From positions 143,885 through 207,884 of the forward strand of contig CAJJDN010000095.1 of NCBI GenBank assembly GCA_905182985.1: a stretch of DNA of 64,000 nucleotides, in the 5' to 3' direction. The position numbers and the translations under genes are program-made. Every line of letters starts with the position of its first letter. Position 1 is the stretch's first letter. The stretch is from Paramecium sonneborni (taxonomy: Eukaryota > Ciliophora > Oligohymenophorea > Peniculida > Parameciidae). Positions 1 to 12,274 of the stretch are shown piece after piece. The notes below the pieces were generated by a model that saw nothing but the letters and a program-made list of their open reading frames with translations, was not told the DNA's origin and searched no databases.

Positions 1-1560
1 TTATAATTTCTAATTCTTTTTATGCTTCTATTATTTCTCCTTTAATTATTATATTAATTCTTCAGTTTATTTAATCTTTTTCAATTATTCTTCTTCAATT
101 TATTTTGAAACTTCTTTTTTAATAGTAGGTAAGAGTGGCAGCAAAGGTTGTCTATCATCATTTAAATTTTTTGGACTATATCTAATTGTTTAATAAATGT
201 ATATCTTTACGATTTTATAATCAAAGGTTTGAGTTCACCTTCTAAATCATTTTTTTTATTTTATTTTAGATGATCATGCTTTTAAGATTTATTAGAAATT
301 CTTTATTCTTTTTTCTTAACTTAGATACCTACACCAACACCATATATTTAGCTAATTTAATTGTTCTTATTAATAAGATTATCAGTCTCATCATTTTTTT
401 TATTATTTTTTGAAACAACCGAATTATCAAAACTTTCTTCATTTCTTTTATTAAGTCGAGGTAAAAAATCAACATGTAATGAATGATTTTCTTCCAAATT
501 TTCTTAATTTAACTTTTAAATGGCTAAAGTTTAGATAAATTATTATTTATCAATTTTAGTCATCCTAATAGGATTATAATTTGGTTTTGGTAATCTATCT
601 GTTAAATAATGCATATTTCTTGGAACTCTGATTGTTTATAGCAAAAATTTTGCACCTTCTTCTTCAACTAATACTTTATCATCTAGCCTATTTACTATTG
701 CTGATAATTATAGAATCTTATCACAACTAGGTCTTAAATGTGGCTAAACTTAGAGCAAAGCTCTAATTACATTACTTAAATCTTAACTATAAATTGTTGG
801 TATTTTAGGGTAAAAACCTTTAACAACTTTTTTGTACAAACCATTCATATCTTCAGCTCGAAATGGTGGTTTAAGTGTAGTCATTTCATATAAAACACAT
901 CCTAATGACCAAATGTCAGATTTAGAATCATAAGGTTGATCTTTCCAAACTTCTGGAGAGGCATAGTAAGGTGTTCCAGTTTGTGTGTAAAGTAATATTT
1001 TTCGTGCAACTTTAGAGACATTCATATCTCCCAATTTAACAGTTCCATCCATATTCATAAAGACATTTGCAGATTTAAGATCTCTATGATAAATTTTCAT
1101 ATCATGCAAAGCCTTTAAGCCTTTAACAATCTGTAATATTTATAAGGATTATGAAATACTTATATAAAAATATTCCAAATATCTTTTTCAGACATAAGAA
1201 CTCCCTTCTTTTGACATTCTACAATTTTTTAGTATAGATCTCCATCATCTGCATATTCCATAACGATACTTAAAATAATTGCATCAAAAAAGTTACCACA
1301 AAGTTTAAGACTATTCTTCCAAAAATGCTTCTTTATATTGAATAACATTAGCATGTCTTACACTTGCTAATATTCTTACTTCATTAAGTGCATTTTGCTT
1401 CTCTTTATCTGATAGGAATTGTAAATTAACTTTTTTTAGAGCATATTCTTGTTAATCAGCTATCCTTTTAATTTTAAATACTTTAGAATAAGCTCCCTCA
1501 CCTAATTAGTATATTTTGAATACCTAATTCTTGCAATATCTGAAAGTCCTTTAATGACAT
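1..1560 (-). CDS. NEK-type protein kinase, C-terminus beyond the window
   Basis: Serine/threonine kinase of the NIMA-related (NEK) family; in ciliates these act mainly on cilia and basal bodies (family knowledge). It starts with MSLKDFQILQELG. Four introns of 22, 28, 29 and 29 nt are needed to keep frame. Visible motifs: HRDLKSANVF with the catalytic Asp near residue 133, a magnesium loop reading GDMN near residue 152 in place of DFG, GTPYYASPE in the activation segment, and SDIWSLGCVLYEM. After the kinase domain comes a Lys/Glu/Gln-rich, probably coiled-coil tail that is still open at base 1, so the protein exceeds 480 residues. TAA and TAG are frequent in-frame Gln codons. The start lies only 23 bp from the end of the upstream Erv46 gene. 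The family is certain; the exact NEK subgroup is not. Confidence 0.9.
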
Positions 1561-1583
1561 ATAATAAATAATTATTTAAATAA

Positions 1584-2675
1584 TCACATAGATCTATGAA
1601 AATTTATTTATTTATTTATAATATAATTATAATTTTATTTATCACACTCATTAATCTAATACTACTTTAGTTTTCTATACTTAAATAAGTTAAATGAAAT
1701 ATTACATGCATAAAATATAGAATCTATGATTCCAGCTATTGTAAAAACTCCCCCTAAAATTGCACAAAGTTGAACAATGAAATGATTAAAGGTTTCATAA
1801 TATTTAGTAAATTGTACAGTAACAGGTGATATATCATAACGAAAATAAATAGCAGGCATAGATGTTGTTTAAGCTTCATTTGTGTTAGCTGTAAATTAAT
1901 TTACAAAATATTCTTTATTATCAATATCAACATAGATAGTTGGTACAATAGAAATATAATATTGATGAGTTACACCTACATTTTTAAGTTCTGATGTCTT
2001 AATTCTGCTTATACCATCTAAAGGATTAAGAAGACCTTGTTTGAATTTTTCTCTAATTTTTTATATGTCATTTTAATTTCCAAATGACAAGTGTCTAATT
2101 GAATGTGATAAATCTATTGTTGATTATTCAACAAAAGGTAAAACTATACTCACTTATCCTCCATAAGGATGAGCAGAAATATGGAAATTACCCGGGACTC
2201 TACTTATTATTATATATCCTATCAAATCACAACCTTCTTTTTATTCATAAGCTTTTTAAGCTCTCTCTAAATTTAAGGTCTCATTACTTGATAACTACAC
2301 ACATTATTATTAATAATACATATGTATCAATCACTTTTCCATTTAACGTCCTCTTTTTTAGTAACTCTCCTTTTACATTTTATTAATGAGTCCCAATCAC
2401 ATCTTGTTAGTCAATACTAATAAAATCGCATGGCATGTTAGGAAATGAAATATCCATATTAACTAAAAGTGTATCATCCTTATTTTAATCTACGTACATC
2501 TCTGTTTGCACTTATTGAATCATATATTCCTTTCCTTATGACTTTGATTTACCTAAAATTCTGTAATAAATAATATAAACATCAAAATCAATGATGTAAA
2601 GGAAATTAATGCACCTGATTTTGATGGCTCTATCAAGTCTTATGGCAACTTACGATATAAATCAAATTTCAGCAT
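1584..2675 (-). CDS. Erv46/ERGIC3-type ER-Golgi cargo receptor
   Basis: Membrane protein of the Erv41/Erv46 (ERGIC2/3) family that cycles between ER and Golgi in COPII and COPI vesicles (family knowledge). The N-terminus MLKFDLYRKLPQDLIEPSKS followed by a hydrophobic segment is the classic Erv46 start. Near the C-terminus FRYDISPVTV and a second membrane segment containing LCAILGGVFTIAGIIDS are diagnostic. Two introns of 23 and 25 nt restore the frame. The last part is less sure: the first TGA in frame is at 1584, giving a tail of about 30 residues beyond the last helix, and an unrecognised intron there could change the end. The gene sits head to tail with the NEK kinase, 23 bp apart. Confidence 0.87.
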
Positions 2676-2858
2676 TATATTAAAAAATTATTTATTTTTT
2701 TGTATTAATTCATTTTTATTATTACTATCTGTTCTTGATCTACTAATCATCATTAACACCAATAAATATGCTCTAATATTATAAAATATATTCTGATTTC
2801 AGATTCAACCTTTTTATTATTTCTTAGCATAATTTTGACTATCTAAAGGAGATTATTA

Positions 2859-5616
2859 ATGTTTAATATAAATGAAAAATTATTATCCAATTCAATTATT
2901 CTTTGTAAGTAGTATAATAATGACAGTAGTACTTACAATTAGATGTGCTTTTTCAGCTTTATTTGTATGTTTGATTTTGAATATTTTGGAATGCTTAGCA
3001 TCCTTTATCCTTATCAAGAAGTATACAACCATAGTTATTGTAATTCATAAACTATCAAATATAGCCTTAATAACATCCTTTTTCTTTCAACATACTTTTT
3101 ATGATTGCACAACTTTAATACTTTATATAATATCTGACACTTAACCAATTTTAGCCTTAATTGAAAAAAAATAATATTTCCTCAATTTTTAATATGCAGT
3201 AATATTTTATGCAAGTGTAAGTGCTACATTAAATAAACAATTGAACGACTAACTGTTTCTTATTTTTACAATGTTTGTATATTTCATATCGTCAGTACCT
3301 TAATACTTATTTTGGTAAATTGCTGATAAAATTACAAATAATAGCTCAATCTAATTGCAATAATCTTAAATATAAAATAGGTAAGTTTAAAATCAATTAC
3401 ATTAACTTTAATTGCAATCATCACGTAAAGAAATAAAGGAATTTATTGAATTGGATTAACCTAATTCAGCTAAGATGGATTCTTTTCTTGATAATCATGA
3501 ATTACCATTCAAAAAATCAAATATTTCTATTTAACTTTCTTCAGGTAGACCACTCAAATAATCAGAATAAATATCAATTGAAGTTTGTCATTAATCTCAA
3601 TTATAAGATAAAATTTGGAAACAAAGATTAAAAAGTATACCTGTTGGCATTGCTTTGATTGATAAAAATACTAATGATTTTACTTATAAAAACCAATATC
3701 TAGATTAAATGATGACAAAAACTCTTCAAATAGAATTTGAAGATTATCCAGCATATTTATTAAATTAATTGAAATTTAAAGTGATAGATTAAGGCTCTGA
3801 ATACAAAAGAAGCAATTTTACTCATTATTTTAGTATGAGATAAAGCAAAGCCAATATTTAAGTAGATTTTCCAGGCAAAACTCTCACATAATCTTAATAA
3901 GCTCACAAAAAAAAAGGGTCTGAATCTTCAAAAAACATAAGCGAATTCGAAATGCATCATCCTTAAAAAGTTTATTCCCTTAATTAAATTATTAATAAAC
4001 TGCAAGATGGTTTCTTTGATAATTAATTGAATGATTAAGATCACACACTAGAACTATATTGTAAATATTAATTGAATGTTAATAATATTATTCACTTGAA
4101 TCTTAAAGTGCTTTACAGTCCTGATCAAGTAGAAATGACAGTTATTATTTAAGATTACACAAGATAAAATAAATTACAAAGAATTGAAGAACAAGAGGAA
4201 TTCAAATCTAAGATGATCAGTTCATTTAGTCATGAATTGCGTACTCCATTAAATAGTGCCACTTTATTCTTTAAATCAGCTTTACTTGATAATCGTTTAG
4301 ATAAATAAATTAGAGATAATTATATATTACCTGGATTATCATCATTAATGAGATAATCTCATTTGGTTAATGATATTATAGATTTCTCTCAAATTAATGC
4401 TGAAATTTTAGAATTAAAGTATTCTGAATTCTATTTAAAGGAATTAATTTAGGAATTGACCTAATTATTTAAATTTGAATTCAAAGCTAAAAAAATTGGA
4501 TTAGCCTTTAAAGTAGATTATAATGTTCCACCAACAATCAAATCAGATTACCAAAGATTACTTTAAATATTAATAAATTTACTTTATAATGCTTTGAAAT
4601 ATTCATAGCATGGATATGTTTTGGTTACAATTAAAGCTAATGATACTTACAGTAATATTCTATTCTCAATAGCTGATGAGGGAGACGGTATAACTTCCTA
4701 AAAATTGTACTAAATTTAAAATGTTTTAAAAGATCATCACACTTCTACTTAGGATTGGAATGGATTTGGTTTGATTTTGTCTTAAATGTTATTGAGATAC
4801 TTAGGACCTCTTCAAAATAATGATTTAATCATTAATTCTTAAGGTCTTGGTTTAGGAACAACAGTATAATTTAATATAAATAATCACATTAACATTAATG
4901 ATTATTACGTAAAGACAAGGAAAAACATTTAGGCTCATGATCAAATATTGACATTACCTGATTTAGATGAATACAATGGACTACTGATTACAATTAAAAG
5001 TTAAACCTAAAGTAAGTAAATCTTGAATATAGAAAGTAAATAGATCTTAAATCAATCATTAACATCTTATAAAGCAATTGATGATTTCATGAAGATCCCT
5101 GATGCTTAAACTCATTTGGTCTCAGAACTTAATCTATTATATAAAAATGGACGGATTAATAAGGCTAAATCTTTTAAGATTCTAAAACCTTAAGAATAAA
5201 AATACTAAAAATGCAATTGTAGAACTATACTATCAGTTGATGATGAAATATTTAATTAATAATCCTTGACATGTATTTTATAAAAATTCAATTTTGAAAT
5301 TGAAACTGCTTATAATGGGTAGTAGGCAATAAAAATGATAGAGTAAAAAAACTCATGTGGTTAACAATGTCGTAAATATTTACTTATTTTAATGGATTGT
5401 TAAATGCCTGTATTAGATGGATGGTAAACTTCCAGAATACTTAAGTAGAAATTTCAATAAGGAATACTCAAACCTATTCCTATTGTAGGTTTTACTGCTT
5501 TTACTAGTAAATAGGATCTTGAACAATGCAAATAGGTTGGTATGATTGAAGTACTCAATAAACCTTTATAAGTCAAAAAACTCAAATGTATTATGGAGAA
5601 GCTTAATTTATTATGA
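2859..5616 (+). CDS. Membrane-bound hybrid sensor histidine kinase
   Basis: Two-component phosphorelay protein of 910 residues; one 25-nt intron after codon 15 makes the length exactly divisible by three. Several hydrophobic segments occupy roughly the first 170 residues. A linker follows, then the dimerisation/phosphoacceptor region SFSHELRTPLNS with His450. The ATPase N-box is NLLYNALKYS (Asn569) and the G1 box is DEGDGI (from 598). The C-terminal receiver domain has the acidic pair Asp786-Asp787, phosphoacceptor Asp838 in LMDCQMPVLDG, and Lys893 in LNKPL. All key residues are present, so autophosphorylation and transfer to the receiver are expected. The ligand is unknown; the N-terminal membrane part has no recognisable sensor domain. 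Hybrid kinases occur in ciliates but are absent from animals. Confidence 0.93.
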
Positions 5617-5652
5617 TTTTATAGTATTACTATATATATAAATTTTCAAATT

Positions 5653-6630
5653 ATGAATAACAAGTAATTCAAAAAAAAAAGAATACATGAAGTTAACTAT
5701 GCTCAAAAAGTATTGAACTCAATCCAACCTGATATTCAAAATATCAAATTGAATTAAAATTTATTTCATGCTCAATAAGTAGCAAGACATTCTTCAACTC
5801 TAATTAAGGATATTCAAAAAGATGTTAGATAAACTCTCAAAAAATATGATTCATAATATAAGTTAAGTGAATCAAACAGAAAATACACATTCACAGATTC
5901 TGCAAGAAAATATTAAAGTGAAATTCCTCAACCAACATAATTATCAACAGAGAAAGAATTGGAATCTTTAAAGTAATAATAAAAAATCTTAGTTACCCTA
6001 TTGAATAATCTCTAAAAATAGGAATAGCTTATATTAAACTAATCTACTTAACGTCAAGAACAATAACCATAATTATAATGCATAGATAAACAATGGTACT
6101 AATAAAAAGAAAAACAATTATTAGATCTCAAAAAAAAATAAGTCTAGATAAGCTAACCTTATAAAAAAAAAAATGATAAAGCCGATGTTATTTAATTAGA
6201 CATAAGTAAACTTAAAAAATCGCCTCATAATAAGTCAAATACATCCCAAAATTTTTTTAGTTCGCGTGATAAAGATATCAAACTTTCTAGCATTCCTAGT
6301 CTGAAATAAACTAAAGCTTATACAAAAGCGAATTAAAAACATTCGGTTTCCCCAAAAAAATGGGAGTAATATGGAGTAATAAATAAAAAAAATTAATAAA
6401 TAAGTTCAAAAAGCATTAACAAATTTGAACAACATATATATCAAAACGAAAATAATCTTCATCACAGTGAGAAACTGAAAAAAGGATTGGAAATCAAAAC
6501 TGAAACTATGAATCCAAGAGATTATCAATATAACAAGGAGTTTTCAAATGATCTAAATGATTTAATATACCTAATTGATGATTTGAATGAGTTTAATAAA
6601 AAATCTAAAAGATTTTCAATTTAAAAATGA
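5653..6630 (+). CDS. Coiled-coil protein of unknown function
   Basis: Intronless frame of 325 residues, ATG to TGA, 36 bp after the histidine kinase and on the same strand. The sequence is rich in Lys, Gln, Glu and Ser. The middle third (about residues 90-165) has heptad-like spacing typical of a coiled coil; the C-terminal end is acidic and leucine-rich (FSNDLNDLIYLIDDLNEF). No catalytic motif, membrane segment or signal peptide is visible, and I do not recognise the family. Many in-frame TAA and TAG codons argue that it is translated with the ciliate code. A structural or cytoskeletal role is possible, but nothing in the sequence proves it. Confidence 0.75.
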
Positions 6631-6852
6631 ATATTTTAATTATTAAATGGTTAATATGAATTAACATAACAATTGTTATATATATTATGACAATTTTTAT
6701 GAATATTCACATTTTAAATAAATACATAAAAATTATGATTAAAATTATAGTATAAATACATAAGTTAATTAAACAAGATTCGAACAATTTTTATTAATCT
6801 CAAAATCAGGAATGGTTTTCTTCCAAGATCTTTTGTTGCAGTTAGTTGTTTT

Positions 6853-7528
6853 ATGGGAATTGACCTCAATTAAAGAAAACTTTAGTATAATGTATATTTA
6901 AATTTAGTACATTGGAACATCCAAAACCTATAGATTATGATCATGAAGCTTGTGCCATTGCAACTTTGATTTTAAGTTTTATAATTATAATCATTTTGGC
7001 AGGATTTTAATACTTAAAAAAAGAGAATCATTAGTAGATATAGCAGTAGCCACTTTAGTTGGATTTATTTTTGGATAAGGATTAGCAATATCTGGTATGG
7101 TAAAAAGAAGCAAAATAATTGGATTCTTAGCAATAAATGAAAGATGAGATCGTAATAATATTAATTTAAGTTTTAGCTACCCTTATTTTTGTTATGGTTA
7201 CTCCAGTAGTTATTAATTTCTTTGCTTTTAGAGCTAAAGAAAAACCATTTTTAAACTCTATATATGAAATTCCAACTAATAATATCATAGATTGGAAATT
7301 AGAAAGTGGGGCTACAATTTTTGAATTTGGCTGGGGAGTTGGTGGATTTTGTCCTGGACCTGCCTTTGCACTTTTTCCATAGTTTACTGTTCATATCAAC
7401 ATTCTTTTAATGGGACACTTGTTATTGGATAATTATTGGAACAAATACAAGATATATCGAAATAACTTGCAGAAACTCCAAGTGATAGAAAGAATGATGC
7501 TCCTGATAACACTGCAAAAACAAAATGA
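6853..7528 (+). pseudogene. YeeE/YedE (DUF6691)-type transporter gene with in-frame TGA and frame breaks
   Basis: Relative of the YeeE/YedE thiosulfate-transport family: membrane segments, AISGM followed by KIIGFLAI, then GWGVGGFCPGPAFALFP, the family's signature. The first exon begins MGIDLNQRKL and is followed by a 23-nt intron. Three lesions break the frame: an A7 run near 7016-7022 is one base short; a TGA at 7145-7147 stands exactly where the family has Trp of the WDPSL motif (after the following 25-nt intron the protein continues DPTLIFVM); and a short T run near 7405-7408 is one base short before a hydrophilic tail ending ...DNTAKTK. Either this is a decaying gene or the assembly has errors. 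The protein would reside in a membrane; its substrate in ciliates is unknown. Confidence 0.7.
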
Positions 7529-7965
7529 TTTAAAAATTTTTTTAATTATTTATTAATTTTATCTATCAATAAAAATGTTGCTGTTAAAATACATAAAAAA
7601 AAAGTTGTTATAAATATTAGAAGTTAAAATTAATAAAAATATTTTATATAAGACTTTAGTAATTATTAATAAAAAATAGCACTTTATATTAAAAAATTTC
7701 ATTATACAAACTTTAACTTTTATATAATAAAATATTATTGGTTATGATAATATTTTTTAACTACTAAGTTGATCTTTTAATTTTTGTTAAATTAGCAGAC
7801 TTAGGTATTGTTTTAAATATGAAATTAATTCACTAGAAATAATTTACATGATATTTCTTTGGAAATACATTTTATTTTAATTGAATAGTCTAAATTAATA
7901 ATATATTAAAAAATTTATACAAACTGAATTACATAATTAATTAACATATTATTTGTATATATTAT
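7529..7965. other. Spacer between convergent genes
   Basis: About 440 bp of AT-rich sequence between the YeeE-like gene and the 3' end of the repeat-protein gene. I see no reading frame with a credible start, no RNA gene and no repeat. Confidence 0.5.
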
Positions 7966-10900
7966 TCAATTATTATATTTTTTATTATTTTTTTCCCAGT
8001 CATCATAAGCGTTTTTTATTGAATGATTCAAGAAATCAATTTTCAATGGGTAATCTTACTATTAAATAATTATAACAGAAAAATTTTTTTCAAAAAATGA
8101 GGAAATAAAATTCGTGCCTGGGGATTTAATATCTAAATTTCCAAATAAAAAATTAGAATCTTAAGTTTGAATATTACCATCATTCGGTATTAAAACTTAA
8201 TAATTTATACAAACTTTTTTTTAATGTTAAAATGGATCTAATTATGTTAATTCTGTATATGAAAATGAATCATCAACTATCTTTTATAAAATATATTTGC
8301 TATTGGAATTTGTTTTTTAAATTTTTGTTTAAAGATTATGAGGTTTTAAATTTTAATTATTTTACACACTTTAAAGTTATTAGAGTCCTTTTTTTATATC
8401 AGCAGTAGGATTTAATAAATTAGTGTTTTCAATAAAAGATTTTTATTATTATGTTTAATCAGTCGGAGGTTTTAAATTTTAAGTATCTTACACAAAATCA
8501 TACAAACTTTAAATTTATTAGATAACTTTTGTTAGATCAGCAGGAGGATTTAATATGTTTGTGTTATTAATAAAAGATATTTATTATTATGTTTAATCAT
8601 TAGGTGGGCTTAAATATTAAGTATTTGACACATAATCTTACAAACTCTTAAGTTATTAGAGAACTTTTGTTTTATCAGCAGGAGGATTTAATATGTTTGT
8701 GTTATTAATAAAAGATATTTATTATTATGTTTAATCATTAGGTGGGCTTAAATATTAAGTATTTGACACATAATCTTACAAACTTTTAAGTTATTAGAGA
8801 ACTTTTGTTTTATCAGCAGGAGGATTTAATAAATTAGTGTTTTCGATAAAAGATTTTTATTATTATGTTTAATCATGAGGTGGTTTTAGATCTTAATTAT
8901 TTGATACTAAATTATTGAAACTCTAATTTTATTGAATAATCTTTGTTTAATCAGCAGGAGGATTTAATTAATAAGTGTCATCATCAAAATATATTAATTC
9001 TTAGCTTTATTATTATAATTGAGGATCAGTAGAAGGAAGTTTTATATTTTAAAGCTGTGATACAAATTCATAAAAATTTTCAAGTTTTTGGTGAACTATT
9101 GTTTAATCGGCAGGAGGATTCAAAATATTTGTTTTATTACCAAAAGATTAATCTAAATGGCTTTATCCCTAAAGTTTGGTTTAATAATCAGAAGGTGTTA
9201 AATTTTAAGTACTTTAAACAAAATCATACAAATTTTATATTTATTGTAGAACAATTGTTTAATCAGCAGGTGGACACAAAATATTTGTATTTTCTACTTG
9301 GGATTATTATTGTTTTTTTTTTTATAATAATTATGTTTAATCAGAAGGTGGCTTCAAATTTTAAGTATTTTACACAAAATCATACAAACTTTAAATTTAT
9401 TAGATAAATTTTGTTAGATCAGCAGGAAGATTTAATATATTAGTATTTTCAATAAAAGATTTTTATTATTATGTTTAATCAGTGGGAGGTTTTAAATATT
9501 AAGTATTTGAAACAAAATCTTATAGACTTTTTAGTTATTAGATTATTTTTGTTTTATCTGCAAGAGGATTTAATAAATTAGTGTTTTCAATGAAAGATCT
9601 TTATTATTATGTTTAATCATTAGGTGGTTTTAAATCTTAACTATTTTATATAAAATTATTGAAACTTTAGTTTTATTGAATAATTTTTGTTTAATCAGCA
9701 GGACGATTTAATAAATTAGTGTTTTCAATAAAAGATTTTTATTATTATGTTTGATCAGTCGGAGGGTCTAAATATTAAGTATTTGAAACAAAATCTTATA
9801 GACTTTTTAGTTATTAGATTATTTTTGTTTTATCTGCAGGAGGATTTAATAATTTAGTGTTTTCAATGAAAGATCTTTATTATTATGTTTAATCATTAGG
9901 TGGTTTTAAATCTTAACTATTTTATATAAAATTATTGAAACTTTAGTTTTATTGAATAATTTTTGTTTAATCAGCAGGACGATTTAATAATTTAGTGTTT
10001 TCAATGAAAGATCTTTATTATTATGTTTAATCATTAGGTAATTTTAGATCTTAACTATTATTGAACATTGAATTTTATTGAATAATCTTTATTTAATTAG
10101 CAGGAGGATTTTATTCCTTAATGTTATCAAAATCATTTTATTTACTTGATTTGGTTTTATTATTTTTATTATCATATTTTTCATAATCATCTACTTCTTT
10201 ATGATCTTTTATTTATCCTACTAAATATCTAAATATCTACTTATGATTCAAATTTCTATCATCAAATATTTTTTCTGTTGCATTTAAGTTTTTCAACTAT
10301 TTTATTTTATTCCAATTTATTATCAAAAAAATCTTTTGATAATCTACATATTGTTAAATAAATTATTATGTATTTATTATTAAAATTTTACATTCATTAT
10401 CCTGTTTAATATGTTCCTTATCTTAATAAATAATGATTGGTTAATTTTAATATTTTTATTTTAAAAGATTAAAATCAATAAATAAATACTATTCTTTTTG
10501 GTTAAATTTAGAAGAATCTTTTGGGTCAATTAAAATATAAATTTATTTTTCGATAATTTAAGTTAGAGGATTTAATTTTGGTGGTACAGGTTGAATTGAT
10601 CTATCTGATTTATCAAATTACAGCCTAATAGCGTCTAATTTTCTAATATCATTAGGATCCTAAGGAAATTGGTATTAAAGATTGATCATCAAATCTATAT
10701 ATTCTGCAATTAATTTTTATTATTCCTTTTCTTGCAAATCATTTTTAAAAATCCAGCATTCGTAATCATTATTCCAATTATCACTTGTGAATCTTCCATC
10801 TTTAAAAGTTCGTAAATACTTTTTTTTAAAAATAAATGTCATTTAGAAAATAATTTTGCTCGGTTAATAATTGCTTAATCTATATCCTTGTGGCCTCTCT

Positions 10901-11222
10901 CTTCTATAAGCAACTTTGTCAATCTAGAATTCATTGATTACTTTTGAAAAATTATCAATGTTAACTTCATATTTTCGTTTATCTTTCGTATTTCCATACT
11001 TTAAGTAGTTATCTCGAAGAATTATAAATCTTTCATTAAATTTAGATGTTAAGATCGAAGGTAAATATTTACCTTATTTTTGGATCTTGATATAATCTTT
11101 TTATTCTTATAAGTAGTATTTCCAATCTTAAAATAAATTCATTTTTTACATTTCGATTCTGGAATTTTGTAAATTAAAGTTTTTTCTTAATCTATCAATT
11201 CTAATTCTTCTAAATTTTACAT
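7966..11222 (-). CDS. Large tandem-repeat protein with PPAD/PPND repeats
   Basis: Hydrophilic protein of 1077 residues with one 23-nt intron (11127-11149). The N-terminal 360 or so residues are non-repetitive and rich in charged and aromatic residues, for example YRRERPQGYRL and DNWNNDYECWIF. The centre is an array of about thirteen repeats, mostly 46 residues each. Each unit has one half starting NPPADQTK and another starting PPNDQTQQQ. The C-terminal 130 or so residues are unique again and end in NNKKYNN. No signal peptide or membrane segment is evident. The repeated Pro-Pro-Ala-Asp and Pro-Pro-Asn-Asp turns separated by Gln/Asn-rich helices suggest a structural or scaffold protein, but I do not recognise it. 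The open frame seen on the opposite strand here is only its complement. Confidence 0.85.
8391..10112 (-). repeat. Coding tandem array, period 138 bp with 156-bp and 126-bp variants
   Basis: The motif GCAGGAGG (plus strand) recurs at 8405, 8543, 8681, 8819, 8957, 9113, 9269, 9425, 9563, 9701, 9839, 9977 and 10103. Spacing is 138 bp except three consecutive 156-bp units (8957-9425) and a final 126-bp unit. All spacings are multiples of three, so the reading frame of the minus-strand gene is kept. Neighbouring units are nearly identical, for example those starting near 8543 and 8681, which points to recent unequal exchange. Confidence 0.93.
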
Positions 11223-11285
11223 TTTATGTGAAATCGATGATAAAAAAAATATTATCTATTATTAATATATAAATTTAATCTTAAA

Positions 11286-11318
11286 CCATAGCCAATAGAA
11301 ATATTCTATTGACTATGG
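11286..11318. promoter_or_regulatory. 33-bp near-perfect palindrome in a divergent promoter
   Basis: CCATAGCCAATAGAA is followed by a 3-base centre and its inverted copy TTCTATTGACTATGG: 14 of 15 positions pair. It lies in the 277-bp spacer between the start codons of the repeat protein (minus) and tubulin cofactor B (plus). It could be a binding site for a dimeric regulator or a cruciform-forming element. It contains CCAAT and its complement ATTGA/ATTGG-like bases, but a CCAAT-factor role is only a guess. Confidence 0.55.
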
Positions 11319-11499
11319 ATTAATTAATTTTAAGACTACAAAAGGAATCATAACATTCTATGAGGAATAGATTTTAATTGATATAAAAAGTAAGAAAGGT
11401 TTTTTTGTAAGAATTCATAAGATAAATAAAATTTCTTTTATAATTTTATGTTTTATTTTTCTAAGTGGATTTTCATGATAATAATAATTTTATATATTG

Positions 11500-12274
11500 A
11501 TGTTTGCTGAACCATTAGCCTATGATTCTACAGTAAAATTAACTCTAACTCATAATATATCTACCTTTAAAATGATTGATATTAGATTTGATCTAATGCA
11601 AACTATTGGCAGTATTAAAGAATCTATCGAAAAAAGGTATGGCAGCGATCCTAAATTTATGTAATTGCAATTAAAGGATAAATAAGTATAAAGCTAAAAA
11701 ATATTTAGGGAAACTTCATAACATATATGAATGATGATGTAAAATTTTTAGGGACATATGGAGCAAAAGATGGATATGAAGTACACATCATTGACAACAA
11801 TCCAAATAGTGTTCTTAATGGATTAGAAGATGTCAATAAAGTTTAAAAATATACAATCAGTGATGAGGATTATGATAAATTACCTGTAAATATGAGGAAA
11901 TTCAAATAATAATTTTTATAATAATAAGCCGCTGGAGGAAATTTAGGTTAGAACAAACCTGAAATTGGTGATACATACTAAGAACAGGAGGCATTGCAAA
12001 TTGTGATTGGATCTCGTTGTTAAACAAAGTAAGGGGAGAGAAGAGGAACTGTTCGTTATGGTATATATTTTTATTTAGATTTTAAGTTGGATAGGTTCCA
12101 TAAATGGGATTAGGCTATTTTGTTGGAATTGAATTAGATGAGCCTACAGGAACAAATAATGGAAACATTTAGGGCTTTCAATATTTCTAATGTCCTCAAA
12201 AATTTGGAATATTTGTAAGACCAAATGAAATAATTGTTGGTGATTATCCAGTCCTCGATTTAGATGAAATATGA
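11500..12274 (+). CDS. TBCB: Tubulin-folding cofactor B
   Basis: Chaperone that binds alpha-tubulin and, with cofactor E, takes part in making and dissociating tubulin dimers. The model has 241 residues with two introns (23 and 26 nt) and an exact frame. Residues 1 to about 90 form the ubiquitin-like domain (LTLTHNISTFKMIDIRFD). The C-terminal third is the CAP-Gly domain with GYFVGIELDEPTGTNNG and QGFQYFQCPQKFGIFVRP. The protein ends in DLDEI; the acidic DE-hydrophobic C-terminus is a family hallmark needed for tubulin dissociation and mimics the tubulin tail. Length and domain order match the family. It shares a divergent promoter with the repeat protein. Confidence 0.95.

Noticed and set aside
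6775..6800. GATTCGAAC as a possible tRNA T-loop.
   Set aside because: No acceptor stem, anticodon arm or D-loop can be folded around it.
9057..9407. Plus-strand open frame of 116 codons in the repeat array.
   Set aside because: It is the complement of the minus-strand repeat protein, whose frame runs unbroken through the whole array and both flanks.
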